Of a stretch of DNA of 64,000 nucleotides, positions 1 through 11,345 are shown one piece after another. The notes beneath the pieces were generated by a model. The model saw only the letters and a program-made list of their open reading frames with translations. It ran no database searches and was not told the DNA's origin. Source of the DNA: Apostichopus japonicus (Eukaryota > Echinodermata > Holothuroidea > Aspidochirotida > Stichopodidae); assembly GCF_037975245.1 (NCBI RefSeq), contig NC_092562.1:31560554-31624553 (forward strand), written 5' to 3'. The first letter of the stretch is position 1. Each line of letters starts with the position of its first letter. The position numbers and the translations under genes were made by a program.

Positions 1-2848
1 TTTTTTAATGGTTTGTTACCTGGCAAAGTGACAACAATTTTGCATGTTTTGTAAATGTACCTATATTTTCAATGCCAAACTGTCTCTGACTTTTTCTGAA
101 AATTGTGCTCTATAATACGTCAAGTTCTTTTCTTTCATTGATGCTTAAAGGAGATGAGTATTTCCGTTGAATATGCCAAAATGGTCATCCACATTCAAAC
201 TTCAGTAACCATAGAGCGATGTTGACAGCATTGCTTCCACTGGTGTAATTTACTGCCTAATTCAACACTCCTTTGAGGTCGAGAAATCACTCTGGAATGT
301 CAAAACCAGCAAGCAAATTTTTGTGAAAATTCCAGGAGATTGCCTGTGAAAGCAAAGTGTTGGCATATTGTAGCGTTATAATTTAGGATGCAAAACTGCT
401 AACCTTTAAAACTGTTGTGTATATATGTTAAGAAATGTTGGAATTGTTTCAATCAATGATGTCAATGAAAGTGATTGCTTCTTTCTTTCTTAGGTAAAGA
501 TAAAGTAATATATTTTTTGTTGGCAGTATTTGTACTAGTTGAGTTAGTAATTTGACGCTCCCTTCATCATATGATTGTTGTAGTTATTCCTTCATTCATG
601 AATATTGTGAGTCTTGTTTCACATCAGATTGGTGATCTTTGTAAGTATGCAAAAAGTACTTTGCCAGCAACTTTTAAAGTTAGTGCAATGTAACGTATGT
701 TAATGGTTGTTTAATCAATATATTACTATATATAAATAAATCCATTGTTTGTTTTGCCTATTTTTGCTTCATGATTTAAAGCAATATTCTCATCAAATAT
801 CGTTTCAAATTAAATGACACACCATAACTGTTACAAGGGCAAGATTTGTTTTGGTCGGTAATCAATCATTTTCTGATATTCTAATTTAAAAAAAAACTTA
901 GTTGAATAGTGTAAAATGATTAAATTTGCATATTCTTATTGGGAATAGTTGATGCACCAGACCAGTAAATATCTCAGGGCTCTTACCTGTTACTTCAACT
1001 TTTCGGTGCCCCTTCTTTCCCCCTTCGAAGGCTTGTTCCCCCCCTATTGGCTTTCCCTGTTACAATTTATTGGCCCTGTTAGGCCCTACCATTACAGTTG
1101 GATTCCGCTATTGGTTCTGCTATTGCGGTTGTTTTCCCATGTTAGTGTTGCCGTTGCCCATGCATGAACACAAATGTATTGCTAGATTTAGCTGCATTGC
1201 CGACACAACTTCATCGGTTACCAAGAAAATATATCAGCCTCAAAAACCAAATATCTCTGGCCAATACATCCCAGGAGATAAACCCAGTCCCAGGGATTGG
1301 TTTATTTGAAGGGAACAGAAGTTGTTGCTCTTGGCAGAATTCTGAACAGAAATACCCATTACACTGGGAATTTTGTTTACAGTAAGCATTGATTGTAAAG
1401 CAGACTGTGCATATTGTGTGAACTTGAACACTTAGGCCAGGCAACATTGCACCGTTAAAATCAACTACTTGCCGTTTACAGTGTATCTGAAATACAAGAC
1501 ACGGCGGAACTTCTACTAATAAGTTCTACCAGCGAGTCCACTTGGAGTCCATGTTTCTGTCAAGTGTAACCCTAATGACATTTAAATTTAGCATTCCTTT
1601 AACTCGGTGAGGAATGTTACAGAGAGGCAGACATGCGAAGCTCTCCCTTACCTCCCTATCCCAAGGTGTTAACCTGTGGATTTCTAGGGAACTGTGTAGA
1701 ATAACTATTTGTTGATTTTATCGCGCAACTGGTTCGAAGCTATTTTAGATGGCCAAGACTTACACATATACTGTATATATACTGTATATACCATTTAGTT
1801 GCGAACGAGCGTGACTGCGGATATCTAGCCTTTTCAGTTGTAAATATCCATGGGATTTGATAGTTGTGGAAAACTTAAGCCCAATCATGTATCAAGAACA
1901 TTGGACGCCCATCTGATCAGAGAGGCAGCGCTGAACAAGTAAGCACGGAAACAGACTCAAAGAGAATCTTTTAATAGATTAGTTAGTTTATAGAATCCTG
2001 GGCAGTACCAGTTGGCTAAGGACATTTCTATCCAATATGTCGTAGGCCTAGGGTAGAACTTAAAAGTAGAAGTTTCCTATCGACAGGCTATACGGCCAGC
2101 TGAAGGCTATATACCATTACTAGTATTGTCTAACTTAGGCTAGCTTACATGTCATGAAGCCAATAATTATTGCAAGACCTTTAGAAATGAAACTTTACGT
2201 AGCCTAACCAGGCTATGCGTACACTGTACTTAGCCTAGGTTGCCCTGCCTCAATGTAACGTTAAATATCAACAATATATAGGACTAGGCCTAGCTGAATT
2301 GTTCTTGTCAGTATGACCAACGTGAACTTTAAGTTCCAAGTTATTCCTAAAATTAAGGCATAGCGCTAATGTACACCGTGATTGACACTTCATGTTTACG
2401 GAACTTGTAATACTAACAGATATTGGTATTTCCATTAAGTCTTACTGTATACAAAATAATACTGCCACTGAAGAAGATCAATATTTGTAGCCTTACTAGT
2501 TGTCAGTGATGATTAACTTAGCCTAAGTCTAAATTATAAAGATGAAATCTAACAATTAAGTAGCCAACTATTATTAAATAAACATGATCTTGCCCATGTT
2601 GAGTATAAATCTGAACAGTATAAATCAATTTAATTACATAGCCTAGATTCATTTCTCCTGATTTTATACAGTAACAGTAATTTAGAAATTTTGTAAGGGA
2701 CCGCTATAATCCTATATAAATAAAGACTAGATCCTTCTCCCCCAATCACCCCCCCCCCCCCCCCCCAAATGATCGATGCTTGTATTTAATCAAGGTATTG
2801 ATTGTTTGCTTTGCAATGTGTTTACTTTGCAATATTGAAATTTTTCAG
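1..2848. other. Non-coding region upstream of ZfA
   Basis: I see no convincing exon here apart from the possible 5' UTR exon near 1938 described separately. An AATAAA at 735-740 could end a plus-strand gene lying to the left of the window. Short open frames around 950-1450 overlap on both strands, lack supporting splice sites and look like chance. A poly-C run lies at about 2750-2766. Confidence 0.5.
1842..1889 (+). promoter_or_regulatory. Candidate ZfA promoter block with CCAAT box
   Basis: This block shares an interrupted match with 11952-11987 upstream of ZfB: 'aatatccatgg', then 'gaaaactta', then 'ccaatcatg'. The flanks of the two blocks do not align well, so this short segment is the conserved part of the two 5' regions. 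CCAATCA is a typical CCAAT box. A possible 5' UTR exon follows and ends at 1938 before gtaagc. Promoter function is inferred. An open frame from the ATG at 1851 exists in ZfA only and is not conserved in ZfB. Confidence 0.3.
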
Positions 2849-2975
2849 GTATGAATTAATTGAAGCAACACTGGAACTAAATCTGATGTATAGATTACCT
2901 CTTCTGTATGTAAGAATGATAGCAGATGGACATTTTCCTACTACACAAAGGCGCACATAATGTTATGAAGAAATG
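2849..2975 (+). other. ZfA 5' exon ending on the initiator ATG
   Basis: A tttttcag acceptor precedes 2849 and a gtatgt donor follows 2975. The last three bases (2973-2975) are ATG, and the next exon starts in phase 0. An in-frame TAA lies five codons upstream of this ATG, so the rest of the exon would be 5' UTR. ZfB (13846) and ZfC (22699) have the same ATG|GT layout, which is the main support. Confidence 0.5.
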
Positions 2976-5900
2976 GTATGTTGGTACTATATTATCTTGC
3001 TATCTGTTCATATAACTTTACCTTTTTCATTATATGAAGTTAGGCCTGTCCTCTCTCTCACCCTATCATACGAAAACAAATATTCTTCCTACGTAGTTCA
3101 GCAACATACATGTTTTAATTAGTTTTTGGGCACTGTCTTGGATGTATAACAGGTTTCATTTTATTTTGCAAAGATGTAAGACATACTATAGTCATTGCTG
3201 GCTTGAAGCTTTCATTTCACCTCAGTTTTTTCACTGTGAAAGGATCAACTTTGCTATCAGCCCCACAAACTATAGCAATGTATCTGGAGAAAGAGTTATT
3301 TTGCCTTGTTCTACTATTTTTACACAATTTGTGAAAATTGTATGATTAGAAACAACATTGTTATTAAGGTTTCCTAATGTGATATTTGTGTGAATATGTG
3401 CAGCTATTATCTCAGCAGCCGTTTTTCTAGAATGATAATTAATTGGTACCAGAAGACATCAACAGAAAATGAAGTGTACGCCAATCTTACAACAGGAACT
3501 AAACTTCATGAATCCCCAACTACTGTATTGTACACTGCCCATTAGTTGTGCATTAGATTTTGATATTATTTGATTAATTCATGATTTAATTTCAATTTTG
3601 AGAAATGTCTTAAAATTTGTTTTTGTAGGGGGCCATCCAGGTTGAAGTCAAAATTTTAAGTGGTACTAAACCCATCTTGTTTTCATGGGAGAATCCTCTT
3701 AAGAAGTCTGTAGAGTGTGTCTTGGTGACGTGTGCCTGTCAAGCCCTTGGTTTACGTCACGGCAAGGCCAAGAGAAAGGATCGAACCGCTGTGACTTCTA
3801 GCAGCCAGCAGTGGGCATCTAATCTTGCTTATGCACTGGAGAAAGCTGAAGTTGTCACATATGCTTCTATTGACCCTCTGGAGAGTATAGCTAACCATAT
3901 TAATGTATTCCAAGACACTGATCAGAAGTACTCTAAGGAAGAATGGAAGAATCTCTCAAAAACAGAAAAACAGAAAATAAGAAGGAAGATAAAGAAACAG
4001 AAACAAAAGGAATGCTCAAAAATAAAGGAAGAACAATTAGTTGTTCGCAATCAAGATGAGCAATCTGCTGCGACATTAATTGATGAGGTTTCAACGTCCC
4101 CTTGTGGACAAGATGACAGCGAAGGTATGGAGGCAGCTACAACAGTTGATGAAGAGAAATGTAAACCAGTGGTTCCTAAGGATAAACAAATTGGAGAAGG
4201 TCTATTGGATGTGACATCCAAAGGAGAGATATATTCCACAGGGAAAGACTTTGTGGTTGTCCCTGATTCCAGTGAGGAAGTTACAGAGGTTGATACGTCC
4301 TCAAGAGAAGTTGAAGTTGGGAGAACAGAGTGTGATGTGACAAATGAAATACTACCTGAGACACAGGTTGTCACAATGCATGATGAATCTCAAGGAGATT
4401 TGTTAAATGAAAGTTTAAGCCCAAAATGTATTGAAAGTGAAGGGCTCTCTGTGCCTACCATTGCTTCAATGCCAGCTTCAAACTCTGTTTACCTCAAGGC
4501 CATAAATGATTCAGATGTTCCAAATGGTATCACTTCGGAAAACACTGTTTCAGCCGCAAGCAGCAATCCTGTGACAATTATCTCTGTAGATGAGGCTGTT
4601 ACAAGTCACAAGGGTTCTGAAGTCACTACTGGCAGCTCAGATAACGACACTGTTCAATTTGTAGACATTCAGGGAGCTGTAGTTGTGTCATCTGCTTTCC
4701 CAAGCTCAGTGTCATCCTCTCTCTCTGATGAGCAAACACTTATGAAAGCTATTGACAGCATCATGGACATGTGCCCAGCACCAGAGATGGGTGAATCTCC
4801 AGTGCTTCCTGAGACCATGTATACGTTACCAACAACAACCACAACACCAAATGAATTACCAAGAACTAAAGTGCCATTTATCAGAAACCTCACAGAAGAG
4901 GAACGGAAAAAGATGTTCAAATTCCAGTCAGACTCTGAGAGAGAAAACCAAGCTGCTTTGGAGTCTGGGAATGCTTGTCTTTGTGAACAGTGCGGTAAAG
5001 TTTTTGGTCGGCGTAATTTGAAGAAACATATTCAGACACACCAGAAAGGTAGAGAAAGAGATCTGATTTGTGACATTTGTGGGAAAGGTTTTTTTTTTAA
5101 AAATGGCTTAAGAAATCATCAACAAATCCATAACAAGAAGACATCATTTGTTTGTCGTTACTGTCCCAGAAGTTACAAAACATTCTTTGGACGCACCATT
5201 CATGAGCGACTTCATTTCTCTGTTTACCCAGAGACTTGTCCAAAATGTGGAGGCAAGTTTAAGTGTAATCGAGATCTGAAGAAGCATTTAGCCAGAGGCC
5301 GTTGTGATGGAACAGTGGAAGTTGGTAAATCGAGTGTGTTAAAGAAGAAGAACACGGATGGCTCAACCACCTGCCATATCTGTAAGAAGGTTCTGAGAAA
5401 TGGTTCGTTACCGGCGCATTTGTTGATGCATGAGAGGAAGATGTTCACCTGCCCTGTATGTAACAAGGTTATGGCATTCGGTACCAGATATTACCACTTG
5501 AAAATACATGAAAACAAGAAAGACCACAAGTGCAGTGTTTGTGGAAAAGATTTCAGTACCAAGCAAGCATTGCAGGCACATTTTAGGGTGCACACTGGTG
5601 AGAGGCCCATCAAGTGCAGGTGAGGACAGAATTTATTCAAATGAAGTAACCATGTTGATGAATCCTACTTTGGTCTGGGGCCCCAAGTCTAATAACTTGC
5701 TGTAGATTAACTGTCTGTTATTAGACTGACAAAGTTTCCATGCAGTTTCTGAAATAAATCTTTTCCAATTTAATTTTTTCAACCTTTGAAAGTGGATTTC
5801 TTATCCTAACTTCCATCAGTAATCAGAAATTGTTATGAAATGTTTTCCATATTTTTGAAATTTTCATATAGTCTTAGGATAATCTCATTTTGACCATTTT

Positions 5901-6998
5901 TTTCCAGGTACTGCGACAGAACTTTTGCCAGGTATGGTCCTCGTGCAGTACATGAAGCTACTCACACAGGAGAACGGTCCTTTAAATGCACCATTTGTGA
6001 TAAGTCTTGGAAGGATAGGGCCACCTACTGGCTTCATATGAAGAAACATCACCCTGGAGAGTAAGTCTGCTAAACATTTGAAAACTCCCTACCCCCTCTC
6101 CCCCCCCCCCCCCCACCCCTCCCCCCAAAAAATGGGATACTGCCATAGATAAGATGTAAACTGGTGTTAAAGTGAAGCATCTTGTAGGGAATATTTTGGT
6201 GGGAAACAGGTCTGTATACTTCAATATTTAAATTTACAAGGTCAAATGCAGTTCAGGTAGCTCCATTGTCAAGCAGTTTTTAAATGTAGGTTATGAAACA
6301 AATATGGCAAGGCTGTTTATTGTTCAAAAATAACCTCAAAGTGAAGTTTTCTAGTAATATTCGGGTGTGTATAATGGTGGGGAAAGATACAACATATGTG
6401 AGAACTCAAGAATTTAAGTAAGCAGGTATTTTATTGAACTGTATTGTCATGAGAAAGTGAACCATTTGATATACTGTAGAAAGTAACTTAATATAAGAAC
6501 AAATCACATGTGTATGTATGACACGAGATGAATCATTTTCTGAGAACTGTAGAACAGAATCCTAGACCTGACTGACATCCTGTAACAAAGGCTAAGAAAG
6601 TGATATTGTTTTTTATAGTATATATCTAACCACTGTCAATCAATGGTCATGTTACTATCTATGTGAGGTGCACCTTCAAATAAAGCAACAGAGAAAATTC
6701 TATGTCCCTCAAGTTTAAAATAATGTTTCTTCCTTGTATTTCATCACGAGTCAGATTTATTCTGATTTTGTATGTATGTATGTATGTATGTATGTTGACC
6801 AAGTTATTTTGACCGAGTATTTGACCAAGTATTTGACCAAGTATTTTGACCAAGTTAACAGATGAAATTGTCATGTACTAAACTATTTTCCCTCTCACTC
6901 TCTCCTCCAGACCTCTCTACTACAGGCGACTCTCGGCTCAGATTAATAACCAGCGACTGGCAAAGGCGATGCAACTACCAGCATCACCTTCAGAATGA
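2973..6998 (+). CDS. ZfA: nine-finger C2H2 zinc-finger protein, tandem paralogue 1
   Basis: Exons are 2973-2975, 3629-5619, 5908-6060 and 6911-6998, giving 744 residues. Residues 2-90 are a domain I do not recognise, shared by all four paralogues; its core reads WENPLKKSVECVLVTCACQ. A Lys/Arg-rich patch follows and may be a nuclear signal, then a Ser/Thr/Glu/Asp-rich linker. Nine zinc fingers start near residue 453. Finger 4 is a C2HC variant, fingers 1 and 5 have 11 rather than 12 residues between Cys2 and His1, and finger 9 has Trp in place of the usual Phe. The TGERPIKC and TGERSFKC linkers mark a DNA-binding array, so a nuclear DNA-binding regulator is likely; targets are unknown. The large exon is firm. 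The ATG at 2973 is inferred from the same layout in ZfB and ZfC, and an in-frame TAG just before 3629 rules out an unspliced start. Confidence 0.85.
3629..5619 (+). CDS. ZfA large coding exon
   Basis: The acceptor is tttttgtag before 3629 and the donor is gtgagg after TGC AG at 5619 (phase 2). The exon codes for the N-terminal domain, the linker and fingers 1-7. It breaks off one base short of the Arg codon inside finger 8, between that finger's two cysteines. Confidence 0.9.
5908..6060 (+). CDS. ZfA exon with fingers 8 and 9
   Basis: It is bounded by tttccag and gtaagt and is 153 nt long, phase 2 to phase 2. It codes for the rest of finger 8 (YCDRTFAR..H..H), the TGERSFK linker and finger 9 (CTICDKSW..H..H), ending HHPGE. 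ZfB and ZfC have exons of identical length and phase. Confidence 0.92.
6762..6856. repeat. TATG microsatellite and short TTGACCAAG repeats
   Basis: A (TATG)n run at about 6771-6795 is followed by four imperfect units of about 16 bp containing 'ttgaccaagta'. They lie in the last intron of ZfA, about 55 bp from its acceptor. Confidence 0.85.
6911..6998 (+). CDS. ZfA last coding exon
   Basis: The acceptor is ctcctccag. The exon opens PLYYRRLSAQIN and ends at TGA 6996-6998. It is 88 nt long, as in ZfB and ZfC. Its second half is the first unit of a 53-bp tandem duplication (6951-7056). Confidence 0.85.
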
Positions 6999-7056
6999 TC
7001 CGCCAGCAACTGGCAAGGGAGATGCAACTACCAGCATCGCCTTCAGAGTGATCCAC
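6951..7056 (+). repeat. 53-bp tandem duplication spanning the ZfA stop codon
   Basis: Unit 1 (6951-7003) holds the last 15 codons, the TGA and 5 further bases. Unit 2 (7004-7056) repeats it with a handful of substitutions; the stop becomes 'gagtga'. ZfB and ZfC have only one unit. Confidence 0.9.
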
Positions 7057-8404
7057 GGTTACCACTCATTAGAGACAACAAACTATGTGTGTGCCTTCAT
7101 ATTCAAGTGTACTTTAAATATATTGACAAACTAAATTGGTCTCTCATGTTCTAGTTTACTTAACTAAATATTTAAAAGTCCTCAGGTCTGTTTACGACAT
7201 TATTTTTAATTGCACACACTTTTAATTACATTCTGTGGAGACGGATCAAACAGATTAGAAAAGTTCTGGGGAATATGTCCTGACTTTATACTAGACTGAA
7301 TAAATACTGGCTGAATCATTAATTGATGGTGGAATACCTAGTCCAGTGGTGGGCATGAAATTAACCAGTTTGTGAAGCACAGTGAACTTTGAACCTAATC
7401 TGCAAGACCACAAATACTTAGGGATATTCCTACTGCAGCTGTAGCAAACTAGGTATTAAGAGGGGGTTAAAAAAAAACCTTCTACAGTTATAGGGGCCTT
7501 GCAACTTCAGTTAACCCATGTGTGATCTAAGTCTAACATTCATTTCAATGCAGCTGTGTGAGAGTTAGAAATTAATAATTCCTACTACATACATAGTTTT
7601 ATCATATTTAATATGGATACCAATGTCTACAAGACTGTATATTGAGTAGTTTTCAATAAAGGTTTCTATGCCAGCCTGGGTAGTATGCTACTTGAAATAT
7701 AGAAAATATTGCTGACAATCATGTGAGACTCAAACAGCAATTTTTTTGCAGGTAAGATTGTGTAGATACACTTCTACAGCCTTTCTTCTTTGATTTACTT
7801 TACAAGTGGTTTGTGTGGGGGATGGGGGGGGGGGTGAGGGTGGAGAGCTAGATCCTACATTAATCATTTTTTGGTTGTTATTTGGGTTAAGTTTATCAAT
7901 TAATTGCACAATACATATACGTTGCTGTATGATGTTATTTATTTCTATTTGTATTTGAAGGACTTGTATATACCCAACTATTATAAAGGTTATCTGAAGC
8001 GACTATAATAACTTCAGGTTTTCATTATTCAAACTACTATCAGATATTGATGAGAGTCAGATAATTAACTGTCCTACTCAGACGGACAGAAGAATAAATA
8101 TATTAAACTAGTATTTGATGGGAATACTGATTATCTTCTCACACACTTTCAGTGCTTCATTTAATGCCAACATTTCGAAAGGGTAGGGTGTGGCATTCCA
8201 GAGTTGTACCCCCTCCCCCAGTCGTAGCCCCCCCTCCCCCAGTCAAGGTAAATGTTTGGTTTACATTCAGTCTGGGAAGAACTTAAACTTCTATTTGTTA
8301 CCACAACCCCCTTTAAGACCTAACTATGGACCTAATTCGTAGTCTATATATGCCTCAGTATGCACCATTTTAGGTTTAGACTTTTAATTTTGTTTTCTGA
8401 GGCT
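6999..8404. other. ZfA 3' UTR and spacer
   Basis: AATAAA hexamers at 7299-7304 and 7655-7660 are candidate ZfA poly(A) signals. A G-rich run at about 7818-7834 and C-rich runs at 8208-8242 are the only other notable content. I see no gene. Confidence 0.45.
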
Positions 8405-8645
8405 GGACACCCGGTTCCCGGACAATTTCCCCCTGGACGATTTCGCCCCGGACGATTACCCCCCAGACGATTCCCCCTCGGACAATTGCCCCCCGGACAA
8501 TTCCCAACCCTGACAATTGCCCCCCGGACAATTCCCACCCGGACAATTGCCAACCCTGACAATTGCCCCCGGACAATTCCCACCCATGACAATTGCCCCC
8601 CGGACAATTTCCCCCGGACAGTTTCCCCCCGGACAATCCCCTTCC
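8405..8645. repeat. Degenerate GGACAATTSCCCCC array, left arm
   Basis: About 15 units of 14-18 bp built around 'cccggacaattgcccc'. The same motif recurs in reverse orientation at 11070-11335. The open frames on both strands are by-products of the repeat and are not genes. Confidence 0.85.
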
Positions 8646-8801
8646 TCGGAAATTTCGACGATTGATTGACAGCCGATGTAGGCGGGGTTTAGGCTATTAT
8701 TCCAGTAAAAATGAGGGTGTGCAACAAGAGATTTCAGTCTTGGTTTCGATGACAATCGTAACCTATGCATTCATGCAGGCGGAGAGTGTGTATGCGTGTG
8801 T

Positions 8802-9300
8802 GTTGGGGGGGGGGGGGGGGTGTAACGCCTCGCTTGTAAATACGATATCTCAGGAAGTGAAGCTTTGACCAATCTAATATTGGTGTATATGAGTAACACA
8901 TTGGGTAGAAGAACCCTTTTGTTTTGTGGGTAGGTCAAAGATCATTTTGAGTCACCAGGGGCCAAATAGTAAAAACCTTGTAAAGACGATATCTCAAGGA
9001 TGTAAGCTTAAACCAATATCATATTTAAGTTCGTGAGTAGGGGACCACATTTAGGAGCAAAAGCCTCTAGTTTAATGTGGAGGTCAAAGGTCATTTGGGT
9101 TCACCAGGGGTCAAATAGTGTAAACCTTGTAAACACGATATCTCAAGAAGGGAATGTTGAACGAATCTCATATTTAGTATGTAGTTGTGACACGTTCAGT
9201 ACAATATTTTATTGAGATCAAAGGTCATTTTGAGTCGCCAGACGCCAAGTTGTGGAAACCTTGTTTATAAGCTACAGTATCTCCCACCGACCAGCCTATC
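8802..9300. repeat. Tandem ~150-bp dispersed repeat, about 3.5 units
   Basis: Units carry the landmarks 'cttgtaaa.acgatatctca', 'aggtcaaagatcattttga' and 'gtcaccaggggccaaat'. They recur at about 8835, 8978, 9127 and 9258. A diverged stretch of the same family is at 27395-27700. A poly-G run at 8803-8820 adjoins. Confidence 0.7.
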
Positions 9301-9841
9301 AGATAACATGTGCGTTACGCCTCGTACGAATAGGGGGCTATTGGCATTGGAAATGAGCTTATGGGCATCCGTAGAATCTAAAACTCAAAAACTGTAAACT
9401 CCAACATACTTGCATTTGCTTAAACCTGCCGCTTGGAAGCCTTACTTTGCGTGCAAAAGGTGTACCATTACTTTAAATAATTCAGACAACAGAGGATAGT
9501 TGTAGCCTTCCTGGATTACAAGCTGGGATAGGGGACCAAATGGAATATTTTTGCCACTGACTTGAGTTGAGCCCACTCTTTTTGAATTTCCTCCTTTATT
9601 TCTTCAAGCAATCTGGGTTGTTCTGATCATTTAGCAGCAAAGTACTACAATGATCAGCCACCCTCCCAATTTCTTCAACACCCCCGATGAATTCAAAGTT
9701 TCGTCTTTTCTTGCTGGCCATAATAAGGGTCAACAATTTGGTAACAGAACTGAAAGTTTGTGGACAAAAGCCGAAGCTATGCCTCATATTACTGACTTGT
9801 GAATTAGGATACAATGTTTTATTGACATGTCAGGTGGGCCT

Positions 9842-10560
9842 TTCTATTCTGTGCAAAAAATATATTTTGTAAGAAATATATATATATGCTGAACAAAGTA
9901 CGGAGCTCTGTAAGTGCCAACTGAGATGTTGGTGTTTCAGTAACTTCAGTGAACAGCTTATTCATTATATTGGCAATAAGTGTGCAAGTACAATGCACTT
10001 TCTTGCTCAGAACCGAAATGCAGTTCAAAGTTAGTGGTTTTGCGACATCACATTGCATATGATATTACGACGATACGATCGACAGCATAGCCTACTGTAT
10101 CTAGCCGGCTTAACAGTCCCATTAACATATCATATAACCAGGGATCGAGCTGTTAGAGTAGCAGCTCCCTGGTATAACATAGGTAACATATATATTGCAG
10201 CAGTACTGCAATCATGGCGTCCAGATACAGCGCGTTAGTAGGATAGTTGGTAGTGTGATGTTAACGTTAGACTACTCTAAACAGCATACTTATTACTTAC
10301 ACTAGGCTAAGACTTAGCATATATTCCACTATTTGCTCTTCTCTAACCACAGTCTTTCAATAATTTGTTGCACTTCTGCAAGGACTCTATACATCAACGG
10401 AAAGAAAGTGGATGTGAAGAAAACAGCAATATGATGAATAAGCTGGTCACTGAAGTTACTGAACAACAAAACATCTCAGTTGGCACTTACAGAGCACCGT
10501 ACTTTGTTTAGCATATATATTTTTCTTACAGAATATATTTTTTGCACAGAATAGAACTTT
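9842..10560. repeat. Imperfect inverted repeat with ~135-bp arms
   Basis: The left arm 9842-9981 and the reverse complement of 10428-10560 match closely. Shared words include 'ctattctgtgcaaaaaatat', 'acaaagtacgg' and 'gtgccaactgagatgtt'. The ~450 bp between them includes a short hairpin at 10138-10174 (accaggga..tccctggt). The right arm runs into AT-rich 'agagaatatatattttt' repeats up to about 10960. Confidence 0.8.
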
Positions 10561-11069
10561 GTTATTAGAGAATATATATTATTTCCTACAAAGAATAAAA
10601 ATTTATTTTTGTACAGACAAAAACTTTTTCTATAGAATATATATATTTTCTGTCACAGAATTTATATATTTTGTTAGAGAAAAATATTTTTCGGTCAGAG
10701 AATTGACATACTTTTTGAAAAGGATATATATATTTCTTTAGAGAATACCTTTTTTTTCTCTTGGAGAATAAATATATTCTTGGCAGAGAAAAAATATTTT
10801 TTTGTGTTAGAGAATATATATTTTTGACAGAATATTTACTGTAAGAGAATATATATTTTTGCACAGAATACATATTTGTTATTAAGAAAATACTTTCTGT
10901 ACGCCTGGAGAATATATAAATATATACTTTAAGGGAATAAATATAATTTTCAGGGAATATATATGTGTAAACAAATATGTCTAAAATGTATTTTTGAAGT
11001 TAACCATGTATGTATTTCGCAAGTACAGCATATATATATTTGTACGTATATATTCCGCTTTCTCGCGCC

Positions 11070-11335
11070 ATAGCAATTGTCCGGGGAAATTGTCCGGGGG
11101 GGGGGGGGAATAGTCCGGGGGGAAATTGTCCGGGAAGGTTATTGACCGGGGGGTAATTGTCCGGGGGGAAGTCGTCCGGGATGGGAATTGTCCGGGGGGG
11201 AATTGTCTGGGGTGGGAACTGTCCGGGGTGGGAATTGTCTGGGTGGGAATTGTCCGGGGGGTAATTGTCCAGGGGGAGTTGTCTGGGGGGTAATTGTCCG
11301 GGGGGTAATTGTCCAGGGGGGGAGTTGTCCGGTCA
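11070..11335. repeat. Degenerate GGGGGAATTGTCC array, right arm
   Basis: About 15 units of 14-18 bp, the reverse complement of the 8405-8645 motif. It ends at 'ccggtcaccggacaccc', which resembles the inverted left end 'ggacacccggttcccgg'. Confidence 0.85.
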
Positions 11336-11345
11336 CCGGACACCC

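Larger units (their letters stand above)
8405..11345. mobile_element. Possible foldback element with inverted minisatellite ends
   Basis: The outer arms are the GGACAATT array (8405-8645) and its reverse-orientation counterpart (11070-11335). An inner imperfect inverted repeat pairs 9842-9981 with 10428-10560. Foldback-type DNA transposons have long inverted ends made of short tandem repeats, which this resembles. No target-site duplication or transposase frame is visible, so the identity is tentative. Confidence 0.35.

Noticed and set aside
1851-1938. Coding first exon of ZfA beginning at ATG 1851
   Set aside because: It is open to a good donor and can be joined in frame through 2849-2908 to the large exon, but ZfB's matching region has indels that break the frame, so 5' UTR or promoter is more likely.
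4051-4920. Antisense frames inside the large zinc-finger exons of ZfA and ZfB
   Set aside because: Ser/Thr-rich shadows of the acidic linker; present only because the sense frame is constrained.
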